Assembly (NCBI GenBank): GCA_934869045.1 | Contig: CAKXAF010000062.1 | Location: forward strand, 1-10,750 | Source of the DNA: an uncultured Nitrososphaerota archaeon | Lineage (GTDB): Bacteria > Bacillota > Clostridia > Oscillospirales > Ruminococcaceae | Direction: 5' to 3' | Length of the DNA stretch: 10,750 nt | Part shown: positions 1 through 6,826 of the stretch, in pieces | How the letters are laid out: each line of letters starts with the position of its first letter | Numbering within the stretch: the stretch's first letter is position 1 | Translations under genes and position numbers: made by a program | Notes under the pieces: generated by a model | Databases searched by the model: none | Seen by the model: the letters and a program-made list of their open reading frames with translations, nothing else | Told to the model about the DNA's origin: nothing

Positions 1-17
1 GAAATCTTCCCCGGGTC

Positions 18-46
18 TTTTAAAACGGCGGAAAATGTGTTATGAT
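18..46 (+). promoter_or_regulatory. Candidate extended -10 promoter for the glycosyltransferase gene
   Basis: A TATGAT hexamer at 41-46 is directly preceded by TGT (38-40), giving an extended -10 element. The -35 position 17 bases upstream (18-23, TTTTAA) is a poor match, which is tolerated when a TGn motif is present. Transcription would start near 53, about 68 bases ahead of the ATG at 121. This is a motif reading only; nothing before position 1 can be examined. Confidence 0.5.
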
Positions 47-70
47 AAAGAAAATGTCGCTTGATTTCAC

Positions 71-85
71 GCGCCGGAAAGGCGC
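71..85 (+). other. Small hairpin in the glycosyltransferase leader
   Basis: GCGCC at 71-75 pairs perfectly with GGCGC at 81-85 around a GGAAA loop. It lies in the predicted 5' untranslated region between the promoter candidate and the ATG at 121. No known riboswitch consensus was recognised around it. It may only be a short structural hairpin. Confidence 0.3.
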
Positions 86-120
86 CGATAGATGGCTGTA
101 AGAAGGGCGGGACTGCCGTT

Positions 121-1692
121 ATGAAACAAAATCTTCTGCTGGTGACCGAACATTATCCCTGCGGCACTCAGGAGGGGTTCCTCGAAAACGAAATTGAATA
201 CCTGAAAGAGCTGTACCGGGTTCACGTGATTACCACGGACACCGACCGGCTGATGACCCGGGCTCTGCCCAAGGGGGTCGTATTTTCCCGTCCGGCGGAG
301 ACGGTGAGCGGCCTGCGGCGGTTCTGGACCCGGGTGTGCTGCCTGTTCAGCCGGGGTTATCTGGAGGAACGGAGGCTGGCCAAAAAGCAGGGGAAATTCA
401 CCCCGGCTTTCCGCAGGCATACTCTGGACATGCTGGTCAAGAGCCGTCTGCTCTACGATTACATTCGTGGATTGGAATTTTTCCAGCGGGAGGAGCCGCT
501 GCTGGTGTACTCCGCCAATCTCAATCCGTATCTGTACGGGCTTTGCTGTTTGAAAAATTATTCCGACGACATCCGGGTGGTGGCGCGCTGCCACAACGCG
601 AATATGTTTAATCCCCGCAGCGGCAACCGTCGTGAGACTCTGAACGAGATCATAAACCGGTCCGTCGACGCTATTTATTTTGCCAGCGAGCATTCGCGGC
701 AGCTCTATTTGGAAAATTTTGCCGGAGAGGGGACGGACCCGGAGAAATTCCGGGTGGCACGGCTGGGCGTTCCCGGCCAGGAGCGGGAGCCTCTGGAACC
801 CCTGCCGGACTTTTATCTGCGCGTGGTCACCTGCTGCCCCATGGAGGCGGATAAGAGGCTGCCCTTTTTGATCGACGCGCTCAGCGGCATCCGGACAGGC
901 TGTGTGGAATGGGTACACATCGGGACCGGCTCCAAGCGGCAGGAGATCCTGGACTACGCTGAAAAGAAGCTGGGAGATAAAAACGGCGTGCGGTACAAAT
1001 TTTTCGGCAAAATGTCCCGGGAGGAGACCTACCGCTACTATCGGGAAAACTATATTGACCTCTTTCTCAGCGTCAGTGTTTCCGAAAGCGTTCCTACGGC
1101 GATGATGGAGGCTATGGCAAGCCGTATTTTTGTGGCGGCCACCAATGTGGACGGGGTATCCGACGTGGTGGATAACGAAAACGGGATGCTCTTTCCGGCC
1201 AGTGCCACGGCTGAGCAGTTGAGCCGGGCTATTGAGGTGTTCTGCCGGATCCCGAAGGATCAGATTGCACAAAAGGGCGAGCGGGCTTTCCAATGCTGGA
1301 AGGAAAAATTTGACGCAGAGCGCAATTGCGCCGATTTTGCCAAAGCGCTGGCGCTGCTTTCCGGTCAGACGGAGGAGGAGATCGCCGCCCAGCGGGAAGA
1401 GGCACACAGCAAGGCCCTGGAGATGCAGCAGCGTCCCCGCAGCGTCTTCGATCCGCTTCAGACCCCTGCTGCCCATGCCGATATCCGGGAAATGCCGGTC
1501 AGCTTCATCAAATCCCTGGAGGCAGACGGCCTGCTATCCGTGGAGGAATCCATTCCGCTGGAGGAGCCGTCCCTAGAAGAGGAAAACACAGATGCGCCTC
1601 CGAAAGAGGCGCTGGGAGATCCGCAGGCGGCTTTGGAACCGGAGAAAGTTACGGAAAATCCGGAAGAAGAGGGCGGGCCGCTGGAAAAATAA
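121..1692 (+). CDS. GT-B glycosyltransferase (family 4-like) with acidic C-terminal tail
   Basis: Probably transfers a sugar from a nucleotide-sugar donor to a growing surface polysaccharide or glycolipid, acting in the cytoplasm or at the inner membrane face. The 523-residue protein opens with a Rossmann-like strand (MKQNLLLVTEHYP) and a GT-B N-terminal domain to about residue 225. The C-terminal donor-binding domain (about 230-410) has the retaining GT signature ESVPTAMMEAMA at 322-333, with the two Glu of the EX7E motif at 322 and 330. Residues after about 415 form a long Glu/Pro/Ala-rich tail unlike the usual compact end of the family. The ATG at 121 is preferred because the fold begins there; an in-frame TTG at 61 would add 20 residues of no family character. 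The Shine-Dalgarno is weak (GAAGG near 102-106). The neighbouring sugar-phosphate transferase supports a polysaccharide role. Donor and acceptor cannot be told from sequence. Confidence 0.85.
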   Translation: MKQNLLLVTEHYPCGTQEGFLENEIEYLKELYRVHVITTDTDRLMTRALPKGVVFSRPAETVSGLRRFWTRVCCLFSRGYLEERRLAKKQGKFTPAFRRHTLDMLVKSRLLYDYIRGLEFFQREEPLLVYSANLNPYLYGLCCLKNYSDDIRVVARCHNANMFNPRSGNRRETLNEIINRSVDAIYFASEHSRQLYLENFAGEGTDPEKFRVARLGVPGQEREPLEPLPDFYLRVVTCCPMEADKRLPFLIDALSGIRTGCVEWVHIGTGSKRQEILDYAEKKLGDKNGVRYKFFGKMSREETYRYYRENYIDLFLSVSVSESVPTAMMEAMASRIFVAATNVDGVSDVVDNENGMLFPASATAEQLSRAIEVFCRIPKDQIAQKGERAFQCWKEKFDAERNCADFAKALALLSGQTEEEIAAQREEAHSKALEMQQRPRSVFDPLQTPAAHADIREMPVSFIKSLEADGLLSVEESIPLEEPSLEEENTDAPPKEALGDPQAALEPEKVTENPEEEGGPLEK

Positions 1693-1702
1693 TCCCGGGT
1701 AC

Positions 1703-1731
1703 TGGAATTTTTTATCCGCGTATGGTATAAT
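1703..1731 (+). promoter_or_regulatory. Promoter candidate for the sugar transferase gene
   Basis: A perfect TATAAT at 1726-1731 is preceded by TGG (1723-1725), forming an extended -10. The hexamer 17 bases upstream (1703-1708, TGGAAT) matches the -35 consensus only partly. It starts 10 bases after the stop of the glycosyltransferase, so the downstream gene likely has its own transcript. The predicted start point is near 1738, giving a leader of about 100 bases. Confidence 0.65.
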
Positions 1732-1737
1732 AAACGG

Positions 1738-1763
1738 ACTGACAGATTTCGACGTCAGTTTTT
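1738..1763 (+). terminator. Hairpin plus T tract between the two polysaccharide genes
   Basis: ACTGAC at 1738-1743 pairs with GTCAGT at 1754-1759, followed by a run of T to 1763. It could be the intrinsic terminator of the glycosyltransferase, 45 bases after its stop codon. It also begins almost exactly at the predicted start point of the promoter at 1703-1731, so in the downstream transcript it would form a 5'-terminal hairpin. The stem is only six pairs with a ten-base loop, so terminator strength is doubtful. Confidence 0.45.
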
Positions 1764-1777
1764 ATCTTGCGTTCTTT

Positions 1778-1809
1778 AAAGATTTTGCCGGATTTCTTCC
1801 GGGATCTTT
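1778..1809 (+). other. Extended hairpin in the sugar transferase leader
   Basis: AAAGAT at 1778-1783 pairs with ATCTTT at 1804-1809. Inside it CCGGA (1788-1792) pairs with TCCGG (1798-1802) around a five-base loop, with a small asymmetric internal loop between the two stems. It ends 10 bases before the AAGGAAGGGG Shine-Dalgarno at 1820-1829. It is not followed by a T run, so it is not a terminator. A role in translation control or mRNA stability is possible but unproven. Confidence 0.4.
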
Positions 1810-1839
1810 GGGATTCGATAAGGAAGGGGTACCCGGATT

Positions 1840-3261
1840 ATGGTCAAACAGTTTGTCAAGAAACTGCAGAGGACGTTCCTTCTGGCTTTTAAGGGGCTGT
1901 TTTTTGTAGTCCTGTTCGCAATTTTTTTCGGCCTTTTTGGGCTTACAGAGCGGGAGCTTTGGAGGGCTTCCCGCACGGCGGCCATTTCCATGTCAACTTT
2001 CGCCGTTGCCGGGATCTGCTTTATCAAGATTTACGGCGGGTTTGCCATCGGAAGCAAAAAGAGCCGGGAGATCGTCTATTCTGTGCTGATCGCGACGGTG
2101 ATCACCGATGTCATCACGTATTTTCAGATCTCCATCATGCTGTTCAACTATGAGAAGCGCGCGACGTTTATGGAGGACTTTTTTACGTTCCTGGGCGTGG
2201 TGATTCTGCAGACCATCGTGATCAACCTCGCGGCTTATCTGGGCAATTACCTTTATTTTGTGGTCAATCCGCCGGAGGGCGTAGCGGTCATCTACGGGGA
2301 CAAGGACGGCCTGGTCAGCTTCGTCTCCAAAATCAACAAGTATAAAAAACAGTACGATATCCGCACTCTTTGTTCCATTACCGACGAGAATATCAAGCAG
2401 ACCATCCGCGACCATCAGACCATTTTTATGTACGCGCTGAAGGAAGCGGACAAGGCGAGGATTCTGGAATACTGCTACAAGCATAACAAAAACGTATGCT
2501 TTACGCCGGAGCTGTCCGACATCATCGTCAAGCACTCCCATCATGTGCTGGTGGACGATGTGACGGTCCTGTCCTCCCGGGTTACAGGGCTGACCTTTGA
2601 GCAGAGCGTCCTCAAGCGGGCCTGCGACATCCTGGTTTCCCTGGTGGCGCTGGTGGCCGCCAGCCCCATCATGCTCATTGAGGCCCTGTGCATCAAGCTG
2701 GAGGATGGCGGGCCGGTCTTTTTCCGGCAGCCCCGGGTTACCAAGGACGGCGCGATTTTCCAGGTGCTGAAATTCCGCACCATGATCGTTGACGCGGACA
2801 AGAAGAAAAAGCGACTGGCCTCCCAGGACGACGACCGCATCACCCGGGTTGGAAAGGTTCTTCGGAAGCTGCGCATCGATGAGCTGCCCCAGTTCATCAA
2901 CATCCTGAAGGGCGAGATGAGCGTGGTGGGACCCCGCCCGGAACAGGCAGAGATCACGGAGAAATATGTGGAGGTGCTGCCGGAGTTCCGGTACCGCCTG
3001 AAGGTGAAGGCCGGCCTCACCGGGTTGGCGCAGATTCTCGGGAAATACAATACTACGCCCCGGGACAAGCTGATCCTGGACCTGATTTACATCGAACAAT
3101 ACAGCATTTGGGTGGATTTGAAACTGATGCTCCAGACGGTCAAGGTGCTCTTCAAGTCGGACAGCACCGAAGGTGTTGTCGGGGAGCTCCCCATCGATTT
3201 GGAAAAGCATCGGGAGGAGCTGCTGGGGGAACAGGACCCGGACAGCCGCCTGGATGCATGA
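1840..3261 (+). CDS. Initiating sugar-phosphate transferase (bacterial sugar transferase, PNPT type)
   Basis: Members of this polyprenyl-phosphate hexose-1-phosphate transferase family start exopolysaccharide or capsule repeats by moving a sugar-1-phosphate from a UDP-sugar to undecaprenyl phosphate at the cytoplasmic membrane face. The 473-residue protein has four predicted membrane segments (about 14-35, 46-65, 78-101, 113-142), a central soluble Rossmann-like region (about 146-255), and the catalytic domain (about 258-440). That domain begins with the membrane-inserting helix (KRACDILVSLVALVAASP) and contains KFRTM (311-315), the catalytic Asp-Glu pair in RIDELPQ (347-348), SVVGPRPE (361-368) and GLTGLAQ (392-398). 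This WbaP/EpsL-like long architecture fits the size. An AAGGAAGGGG Shine-Dalgarno at 1820-1829 supports the ATG at 1840. The gene has its own promoter candidate and a strong terminator, so it appears monocistronic. The sugar is not predictable from sequence. Confidence 0.92.
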   Translation: MVKQFVKKLQRTFLLAFKGLFFVVLFAIFFGLFGLTERELWRASRTAAISMSTFAVAGICFIKIYGGFAIGSKKSREIVYSVLIATVITDVITYFQISIMLFNYEKRATFMEDFFTFLGVVILQTIVINLAAYLGNYLYFVVNPPEGVAVIYGDKDGLVSFVSKINKYKKQYDIRTLCSITDENIKQTIRDHQTIFMYALKEADKARILEYCYKHNKNVCFTPELSDIIVKHSHHVLVDDVTVLSSRVTGLTFEQSVLKRACDILVSLVALVAASPIMLIEALCIKLEDGGPVFFRQPRVTKDGAIFQVLKFRTMIVDADKKKKRLASQDDDRITRVGKVLRKLRIDELPQFINILKGEMSVVGPRPEQAEITEKYVEVLPEFRYRLKVKAGLTGLAQILGKYNTTPRDKLILDLIYIEQYSIWVDLKLMLQTVKVLFKSDSTEGVVGELPIDLEKHREELLGEQDPDSRLDA

Positions 3262-3268
3262 GCGATAT

Positions 3269-3298
3269 CGGCCGCGGGACGTCTCGCGGCCGTTTTTT
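3269..3298 (+). terminator. Strong intrinsic terminator after the sugar transferase
   Basis: CGGCCGCG at 3269-3276 pairs perfectly with CGCGGCCG at 3285-3292, followed at once by six T (3293-3298). It starts 8 bases after the stop codon at 3259-3261. This separates the polysaccharide genes from the downstream CorA-led gene run. Confidence 0.9.
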
Positions 3299-3330
3299 CG
3301 AAATTATGCCGGAGTGGAAGTGCTGAAAAT

Positions 3331-4278
3331 ATGCTGAATTTTTATAAGACCATCGAAAACCGAATGGTGCAGCTGGCTAAGGAGGAGCCGGGGTGCTGGG
3401 CCATGGCGGTCCGCCCCACGGGCGAGGAACTGGCCTACCTGCGGGACGAAATGCATCTGGATCCCGGTTTTCTCAACGCCTCTTTGGACGAAGAAGAGAC
3501 TTCCCGTACGGAAAAGGAAGAGGATCAGACCTTTGTCGTCGTCGACGTGCCTTATCAGGTGGAGAAGGATGACGAAGAAGCGGCGGCGGATTCCTCGGTG
3601 GTTTTTACCACCATCCCTTTGGGCATCATCATTACGCCGGAGTATTTTGTCACCATCAGCACCAAGCAGAGTGCCTTGCTGGATAGCCTGGCTGCAGGCA
3701 CGGTTCGGGGTGTCCAGACCCGGATGCGTACCCGGTTCCTGCTGACCATTCTGTTCCGGATCGCTCAGCGGTTTTTGGTCCATCTGCGGATGATCGAGCG
3801 GATTTCCAGCAGCATGGAGAGCCAGATGCATGGATCTATGAAAAACGAGGCGCTGATCCAGCTGATGGGGCTGCAGAAGTCCCTGGTTTACATCTCCACC
3901 TCCCTGCGGTCCAACGAGGCGACCCTCAAGCGGATTTCCCGGGGGAACCTGGTGACCCTTTACGAAGAGGACGAGGATCTGATGCAGGATGTTCTCATTG
4001 AGATCCGTCAGGCCATGGAGATGGCGGAAATCTACACCAATATCCTGACCAGCACCATGGACGCTTATGCCTCCATCATCTCCAATAACCTCAACATCGT
4101 CATGAAGGTGTTGACGTCGGTGACGGTCCTGATGACGATCCCCACCATGGTCTTCAGTTACTATGGCATGAACGTGGAAGGGCTGCAGGTGCCGGTCTGG
4201 TGGTTCCCCACGCTGGTTTCCGGGGGGCTGGCGCTGGTGGCGCTGGTGCTGCTGATCAAGTTTAAGATGTTCAAATGA
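3331..4278 (+). CDS. corA: CorA-family divalent cation (Mg2+/Co2+) transport protein
   Basis: CorA proteins form pentameric channels that admit Mg2+, and often Co2+ or Ni2+, down the membrane potential. The 315-residue protein has the usual design: a soluble N-terminal alpha/beta domain (about 1-120), a long helical stalk (about 125-255), and two C-terminal membrane helices (about 257-277 and 290-310). The diagnostic YGMN selectivity motif (GMN at 279-281) closes the first helix, and a short basic tail (KFKMFK) ends the protein. Two acidic clusters lie in the soluble domain (near 53-65 and 79-84). The ATG at 3331 follows a modest GGAAG Shine-Dalgarno at 3316-3320. The gene begins 33 bases after the terminator, yet no convincing promoter was found in that gap. 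Its stop is only 16 bases before the radical SAM gene, so co-transcription is likely. Exact ion preference cannot be read from sequence. Confidence 0.93.
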   Translation: MLNFYKTIENRMVQLAKEEPGCWAMAVRPTGEELAYLRDEMHLDPGFLNASLDEEETSRTEKEEDQTFVVVDVPYQVEKDDEEAAADSSVVFTTIPLGIIITPEYFVTISTKQSALLDSLAAGTVRGVQTRMRTRFLLTILFRIAQRFLVHLRMIERISSSMESQMHGSMKNEALIQLMGLQKSLVYISTSLRSNEATLKRISRGNLVTLYEEDEDLMQDVLIEIRQAMEMAEIYTNILTSTMDAYASIISNNLNIVMKVLTSVTVLMTIPTMVFSYYGMNVEGLQVPVWWFPTLVSGGLALVALVLLIKFKMFK

Positions 4279-4294
4279 CGGAGGGGGGAACAGG

Positions 4295-5419
4295 ATGCCA
4301 CCGCTGAATTTTCTAATCAAGCCCGCTTCCGGCAGCTGCAACCTGCGCTGCCGGTATTGTTTTTACCACGATGTGGGAGGAAACAGGGCCGTGCAATCGT
4401 ATGGGATGATGTCTGTGGAGACCCTGGAACTGCTGATCCGGAAGGCATTGGAGGAGGCGGAGGGCAGTTGTACCTTCGGCTTTCAGGGAGGAGAACCCAC
4501 GCTGGCGGGACTGGACTTTTTCCGGAAAGCAGTGGAGCTGCAAAAGCGGTACAACACCCGGGGGCTGGCCATCTCCAATGCCATCCAGACAAATGGACTG
4601 CTGCTGGACGCGGAATGGGCTGATTTTCTGGCGGAAAACCGGTTCCTTGTGGGGCTGTCACTGGACGGGACCAAGGAACTCCACGACCGCAACCGTCTGG
4701 ACCCCGCCGGGAAGGGAACCTATGCGCGGGTGCTGAAAACGGCCCAGCTGCTGAAGGCCCGGGGCGTAGAGTTCAACATTCTGACGGTGATTACCCGGGA
4801 TTCGGCCAAAAGGGCGGACAGTCTTTACCGGTTTTTCCGCCGGTGCGGCTTTGACTGGCTTCAATTCATCCCCTGTCTGGACCCGCTGGGGCAGGGGCGG
4901 GGCAGCTGCGCGTACTCTTTGACGGCGGAGGAATACGGGGCCTTTCTGAAGCGGCTGTTCGACTGCTGGTACCGGGACGTGAAGGCGGGACGGTTTGTGT
5001 ATATCCGCTATTTTGAGAACCTGGTGGGAATGCTGCTGGGGAACCCGCCGGAGAGCTGCGGGATGAGCGGGCGCTGTGTCATCCAGAACGTAGTGGAGGC
5101 CGATGGGTCGGTTTATCCCTGTGATTTTTACGCGCTGGATCAGTGGAAGCTGGGAAATATCCGAACCGACAGCGTCCGGGAAATGATGGAGAGCAGGACG
5201 GCAAGGCGGTTTCTGGAGGCGCCCCGGGAGGTCCCGGAGAAATGCCGGAGCTGCCGGTATTATCCTATCTGCCGGGGCGGGTGCCGCCGGGATCGGGAGG
5301 CCGCCGGGGGCGTCCTGGGACTCAATGATTTCTGCCCGGCCTTTGAGACATTTTTTGACTATGCTTTGCCGCGACTGGAGGAGGTGGCCGTCAATGCCGC
5401 GAGAAATCTGCGCCGCTGA
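4295..5419 (+). CDS. Radical SAM/SPASM protein, anaerobic sulfatase-maturating enzyme (anSME) type
   Basis: anSMEs oxidise an active-site Cys or Ser of a sulfatase to formylglycine without oxygen, using S-adenosylmethionine and three [4Fe-4S] clusters. The 374-residue protein opens with IKPASGSCNLRCRYCFYHD, whose CX3CX2C cysteines (15, 19, 22) bind the radical SAM cluster. GGEP lies at 65-68. The SPASM region has Cys at 255, 261, 276, 317, 320, 326, 330 and 347. Asp277, right after Cys276 (YPCDFY), matches the proposed catalytic base of characterised clostridial anSME. Length and start fit the family closely. GGAGGGGGG at 4280-4288 is a good Shine-Dalgarno. The gene overlaps the following decarboxylase gene by 26 bases. 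No sulfatase lies in the window, so the substrate must be elsewhere or be a different protein; related SPASM enzymes modify peptides. The family is confident, the exact substrate is not. Confidence 0.88.
   Translation: MPPLNFLIKPASGSCNLRCRYCFYHDVGGNRAVQSYGMMSVETLELLIRKALEEAEGSCTFGFQGGEPTLAGLDFFRKAVELQKRYNTRGLAISNAIQTNGLLLDAEWADFLAENRFLVGLSLDGTKELHDRNRLDPAGKGTYARVLKTAQLLKARGVEFNILTVITRDSAKRADSLYRFFRRCGFDWLQFIPCLDPLGQGRGSCAYSLTAEEYGAFLKRLFDCWYRDVKAGRFVYIRYFENLVGMLLGNPPESCGMSGRCVIQNVVEADGSVYPCDFYALDQWKLGNIRTDSVREMMESRTARRFLEAPREVPEKCRSCRYYPICRGGCRRDREAAGGVLGLNDFCPAFETFFDYALPRLEEVAVNAARNLRR
5377..5385 (+). promoter_or_regulatory. Ribosome binding site that fixes the decarboxylase start
   Basis: GGAGGAGGT lies 8 bases upstream of the ATG at 5394, inside the end of the radical SAM gene. 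It decides for 5394 over the in-frame ATGs upstream at 5325 and 5361, which would extend the overlap into the SPASM coding region without good binding sites. Confidence 0.8.
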
Positions 5420-6752
5420 AACCCCAATCTGCGATTTTCTGGAGGAATACCGGCGAAAAGGGGGCGCCCGGCTGCACATGCCGGGACACAAGGGGCGCCC
5501 GGCCCGGTCCGGCGGCCTTTGGGAGGAGCTGCCCTTTTCCCTGGACATCACCGAGGTCCGGGGGGCGGACGCCCTCTATGAGGCGGAAGGAATCATCGGA
5601 CGGTCCGAGAGGATCGCTGCAGAGCTCTACGGCGTCCGGCACACCTGCTATTCCGCTGGGGGCTCCACCCTGTCGATTCTGGCCATGGCTGCGGCGGCCA
5701 AGCGGCGGGGAGGACGGCTGCTGGCGGTTCGCAACGCCCACATCGCCCTGATTCATGCCTGCATCCTGCTGGATTGGCAGCCAATATGGCTCTGTCCGGC
5801 GTATGATGTCTCCGTGGGGCTGGCCAGGCCGGTCACGGCGGGGGAAATCGCCGCCGCTATGGACGCGGATCCCTCCATCCGATCGGTTTATCTGACCAGC
5901 CCGGATTATTACGGCCGGGAAGTCAATGTGGCGGAAATCGCGAAGGAGGTGCACCGCCGGGGAGGACTCCTGCTGGTGGACAATGCCCACGGAGCCCATC
6001 TGCGCTTCCTTTCCAGGGACAGACATCCCATGACGCTGGGGGCGGATCTCTGCTGCGACAGCGCCCACAAAACCCTGCCGGTGCTTACCGGCGGTGGATA
6101 TCTGCACAGCAACCTCCCGGGAGAGAAGGAGGAGCTGAAGGAGAATATGGCGCTTTTCGGTTCTACCAGCCCTTCCTATTTGATCCTGGCCTCGCTGGAT
6201 CTTTGCAATCCCTATCTGGCCGGACCGGCGCGGGAAGAATTCGCGGAGCTGGAGGAGCGGATCCTGAGAGTGGAAAACGCCTTGAAGGCGCAGGGCGCAG
6301 CGCTGCTCCCCGGGAAGAGCGATCCTTTTAAGATCACCCTGGACTGTCAGGCCGCAGGGTACTCTCATGAGGAGATGGCCGGACGGCTGCGGGCAGCCGG
6401 GATCGAGCCGGAATTTTCCGGCGGTGGGAAGATCGTGCTGATGTTTTCGCCCCAGACGCCGGAGGGGGACTTTCTCCGGCTGGAGAAGGCATTTGCGGAA
6501 ACGCCCGCCCGGACGGCAATCCCCTGTGTGGGCGGGTATCCTATGCCCCAGCCGGTGATGACCCTGCGAGAAGCCGCGTTTGCCCCGTGGGAGCGGGTTC
6601 CCACGGCAGAATCCCAGGGGAGGATCGCTGCGGAAAGCCGGGTAACCTGTCCGCCGGCCATTCCAGTGGTGGCGGCTGGGGAGAGAATTGGGCCGGCAGA
6701 AAAAAATCTTCTGCAAAACAGTGGTATTTTTTCGGTAAAAGTGGTAAAATGA
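5394..6752 (+). CDS. Orn/Lys/Arg decarboxylase family PLP protein (YaaO-like)
   Basis: A fold-type I pyridoxal-phosphate enzyme related to arginine, lysine and ornithine decarboxylases, cytoplasmic, with possible roles in polyamine synthesis. The 452-residue product lacks the N-terminal wing domain of inducible E. coli-type enzymes, as YaaO-type proteins do. Visible motifs are LHMPGHKG (27-34), the PLP-contacting DNAHGAH (196-202), SAHKTLP (223-229) with the Schiff-base lysine at 226, and TSPSYLILASLD (258-269). A typical C-terminal stretch with CPPAIPVVAAGE (419-430) follows. The usual DEAHG is DNAHG here. The same gene family sits upstream of yaaQ and holB in Bacillus, which supports a YaaO-type label. 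It overlaps the radical SAM gene by 26 bases, suggesting translational coupling. Substrate specificity is unknown, and several family members in this position have no proven activity. Confidence 0.88.
   Translation: MPREICAAETPICDFLEEYRRKGGARLHMPGHKGRPARSGGLWEELPFSLDITEVRGADALYEAEGIIGRSERIAAELYGVRHTCYSAGGSTLSILAMAAAAKRRGGRLLAVRNAHIALIHACILLDWQPIWLCPAYDVSVGLARPVTAGEIAAAMDADPSIRSVYLTSPDYYGREVNVAEIAKEVHRRGGLLLVDNAHGAHLRFLSRDRHPMTLGADLCCDSAHKTLPVLTGGGYLHSNLPGEKEELKENMALFGSTSPSYLILASLDLCNPYLAGPAREEFAELEERILRVENALKAQGAALLPGKSDPFKITLDCQAAGYSHEEMAGRLRAAGIEPEFSGGGKIVLMFSPQTPEGDFLRLEKAFAETPARTAIPCVGGYPMPQPVMTLREAAFAPWERVPTAESQGRIAAESRVTCPPAIPVVAAGERIGPAEKNLLQNSGIFSVKVVK
6722..6750 (+). promoter_or_regulatory. 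Possible promoter ahead of yaaQ
   Basis: TAAAAT at 6745-6750, preceded by TGG (6742-6744), resembles an extended -10. The -35 region (6722-6727, TGGTAT) is poor. It overlaps the last codons of the decarboxylase gene and would start transcripts about 70 bases before yaaQ, allowing separate control of yaaQ-holB. It falls in a local AT-rich patch, so chance is possible. Confidence 0.35.
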
Positions 6753-6826
6753 AAACAGATAAACGATAGAAGGACGGACGGGAAATCCCGCCGTACTGCC
6801 TGCAGCCTTTCAAGGAGGTATCTGAT

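Noticed and set aside
71..120. Riboswitch (c-di-GMP-like) in the leader of the glycosyltransferase
   Set aside because: A short hairpin and a GGCTG...CTGCC pairing hint at structure, but the conserved core positions of known classes could not be found.
67..1476. Long - strand open frame (469 codons) opposite the glycosyltransferase
   Set aside because: It lies wholly antisense to a gene with clear family motifs, and its translation shows no domain. GC-rich third positions make such shadows common.
1993..3210. Long - strand open frame (405 codons) opposite the sugar transferase
   Set aside because: The + strand frame carries diagnostic sugar transferase motifs; the antisense product is His/Gln/Asp-rich without recognisable features.
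3304..4341. Long - strand open frame opposite corA
   Set aside because: Antisense shadow of a gene with a clear GMN motif and two membrane helices; the product is His/Gln-rich, as expected from reverse reading.
5325..5393. Earlier start of the decarboxylase gene at 5325
   Set aside because: It would overlap the SPASM coding region further and lacks a good Shine-Dalgarno, whereas GGAGGAGGT is ideally placed for 5394.
4658..6716. Long - strand open frames opposite the radical SAM and decarboxylase genes
   Set aside because: Both + strand genes have catalytic motifs in place; the reverse products are Pro/Arg/Gln-rich with no domain.
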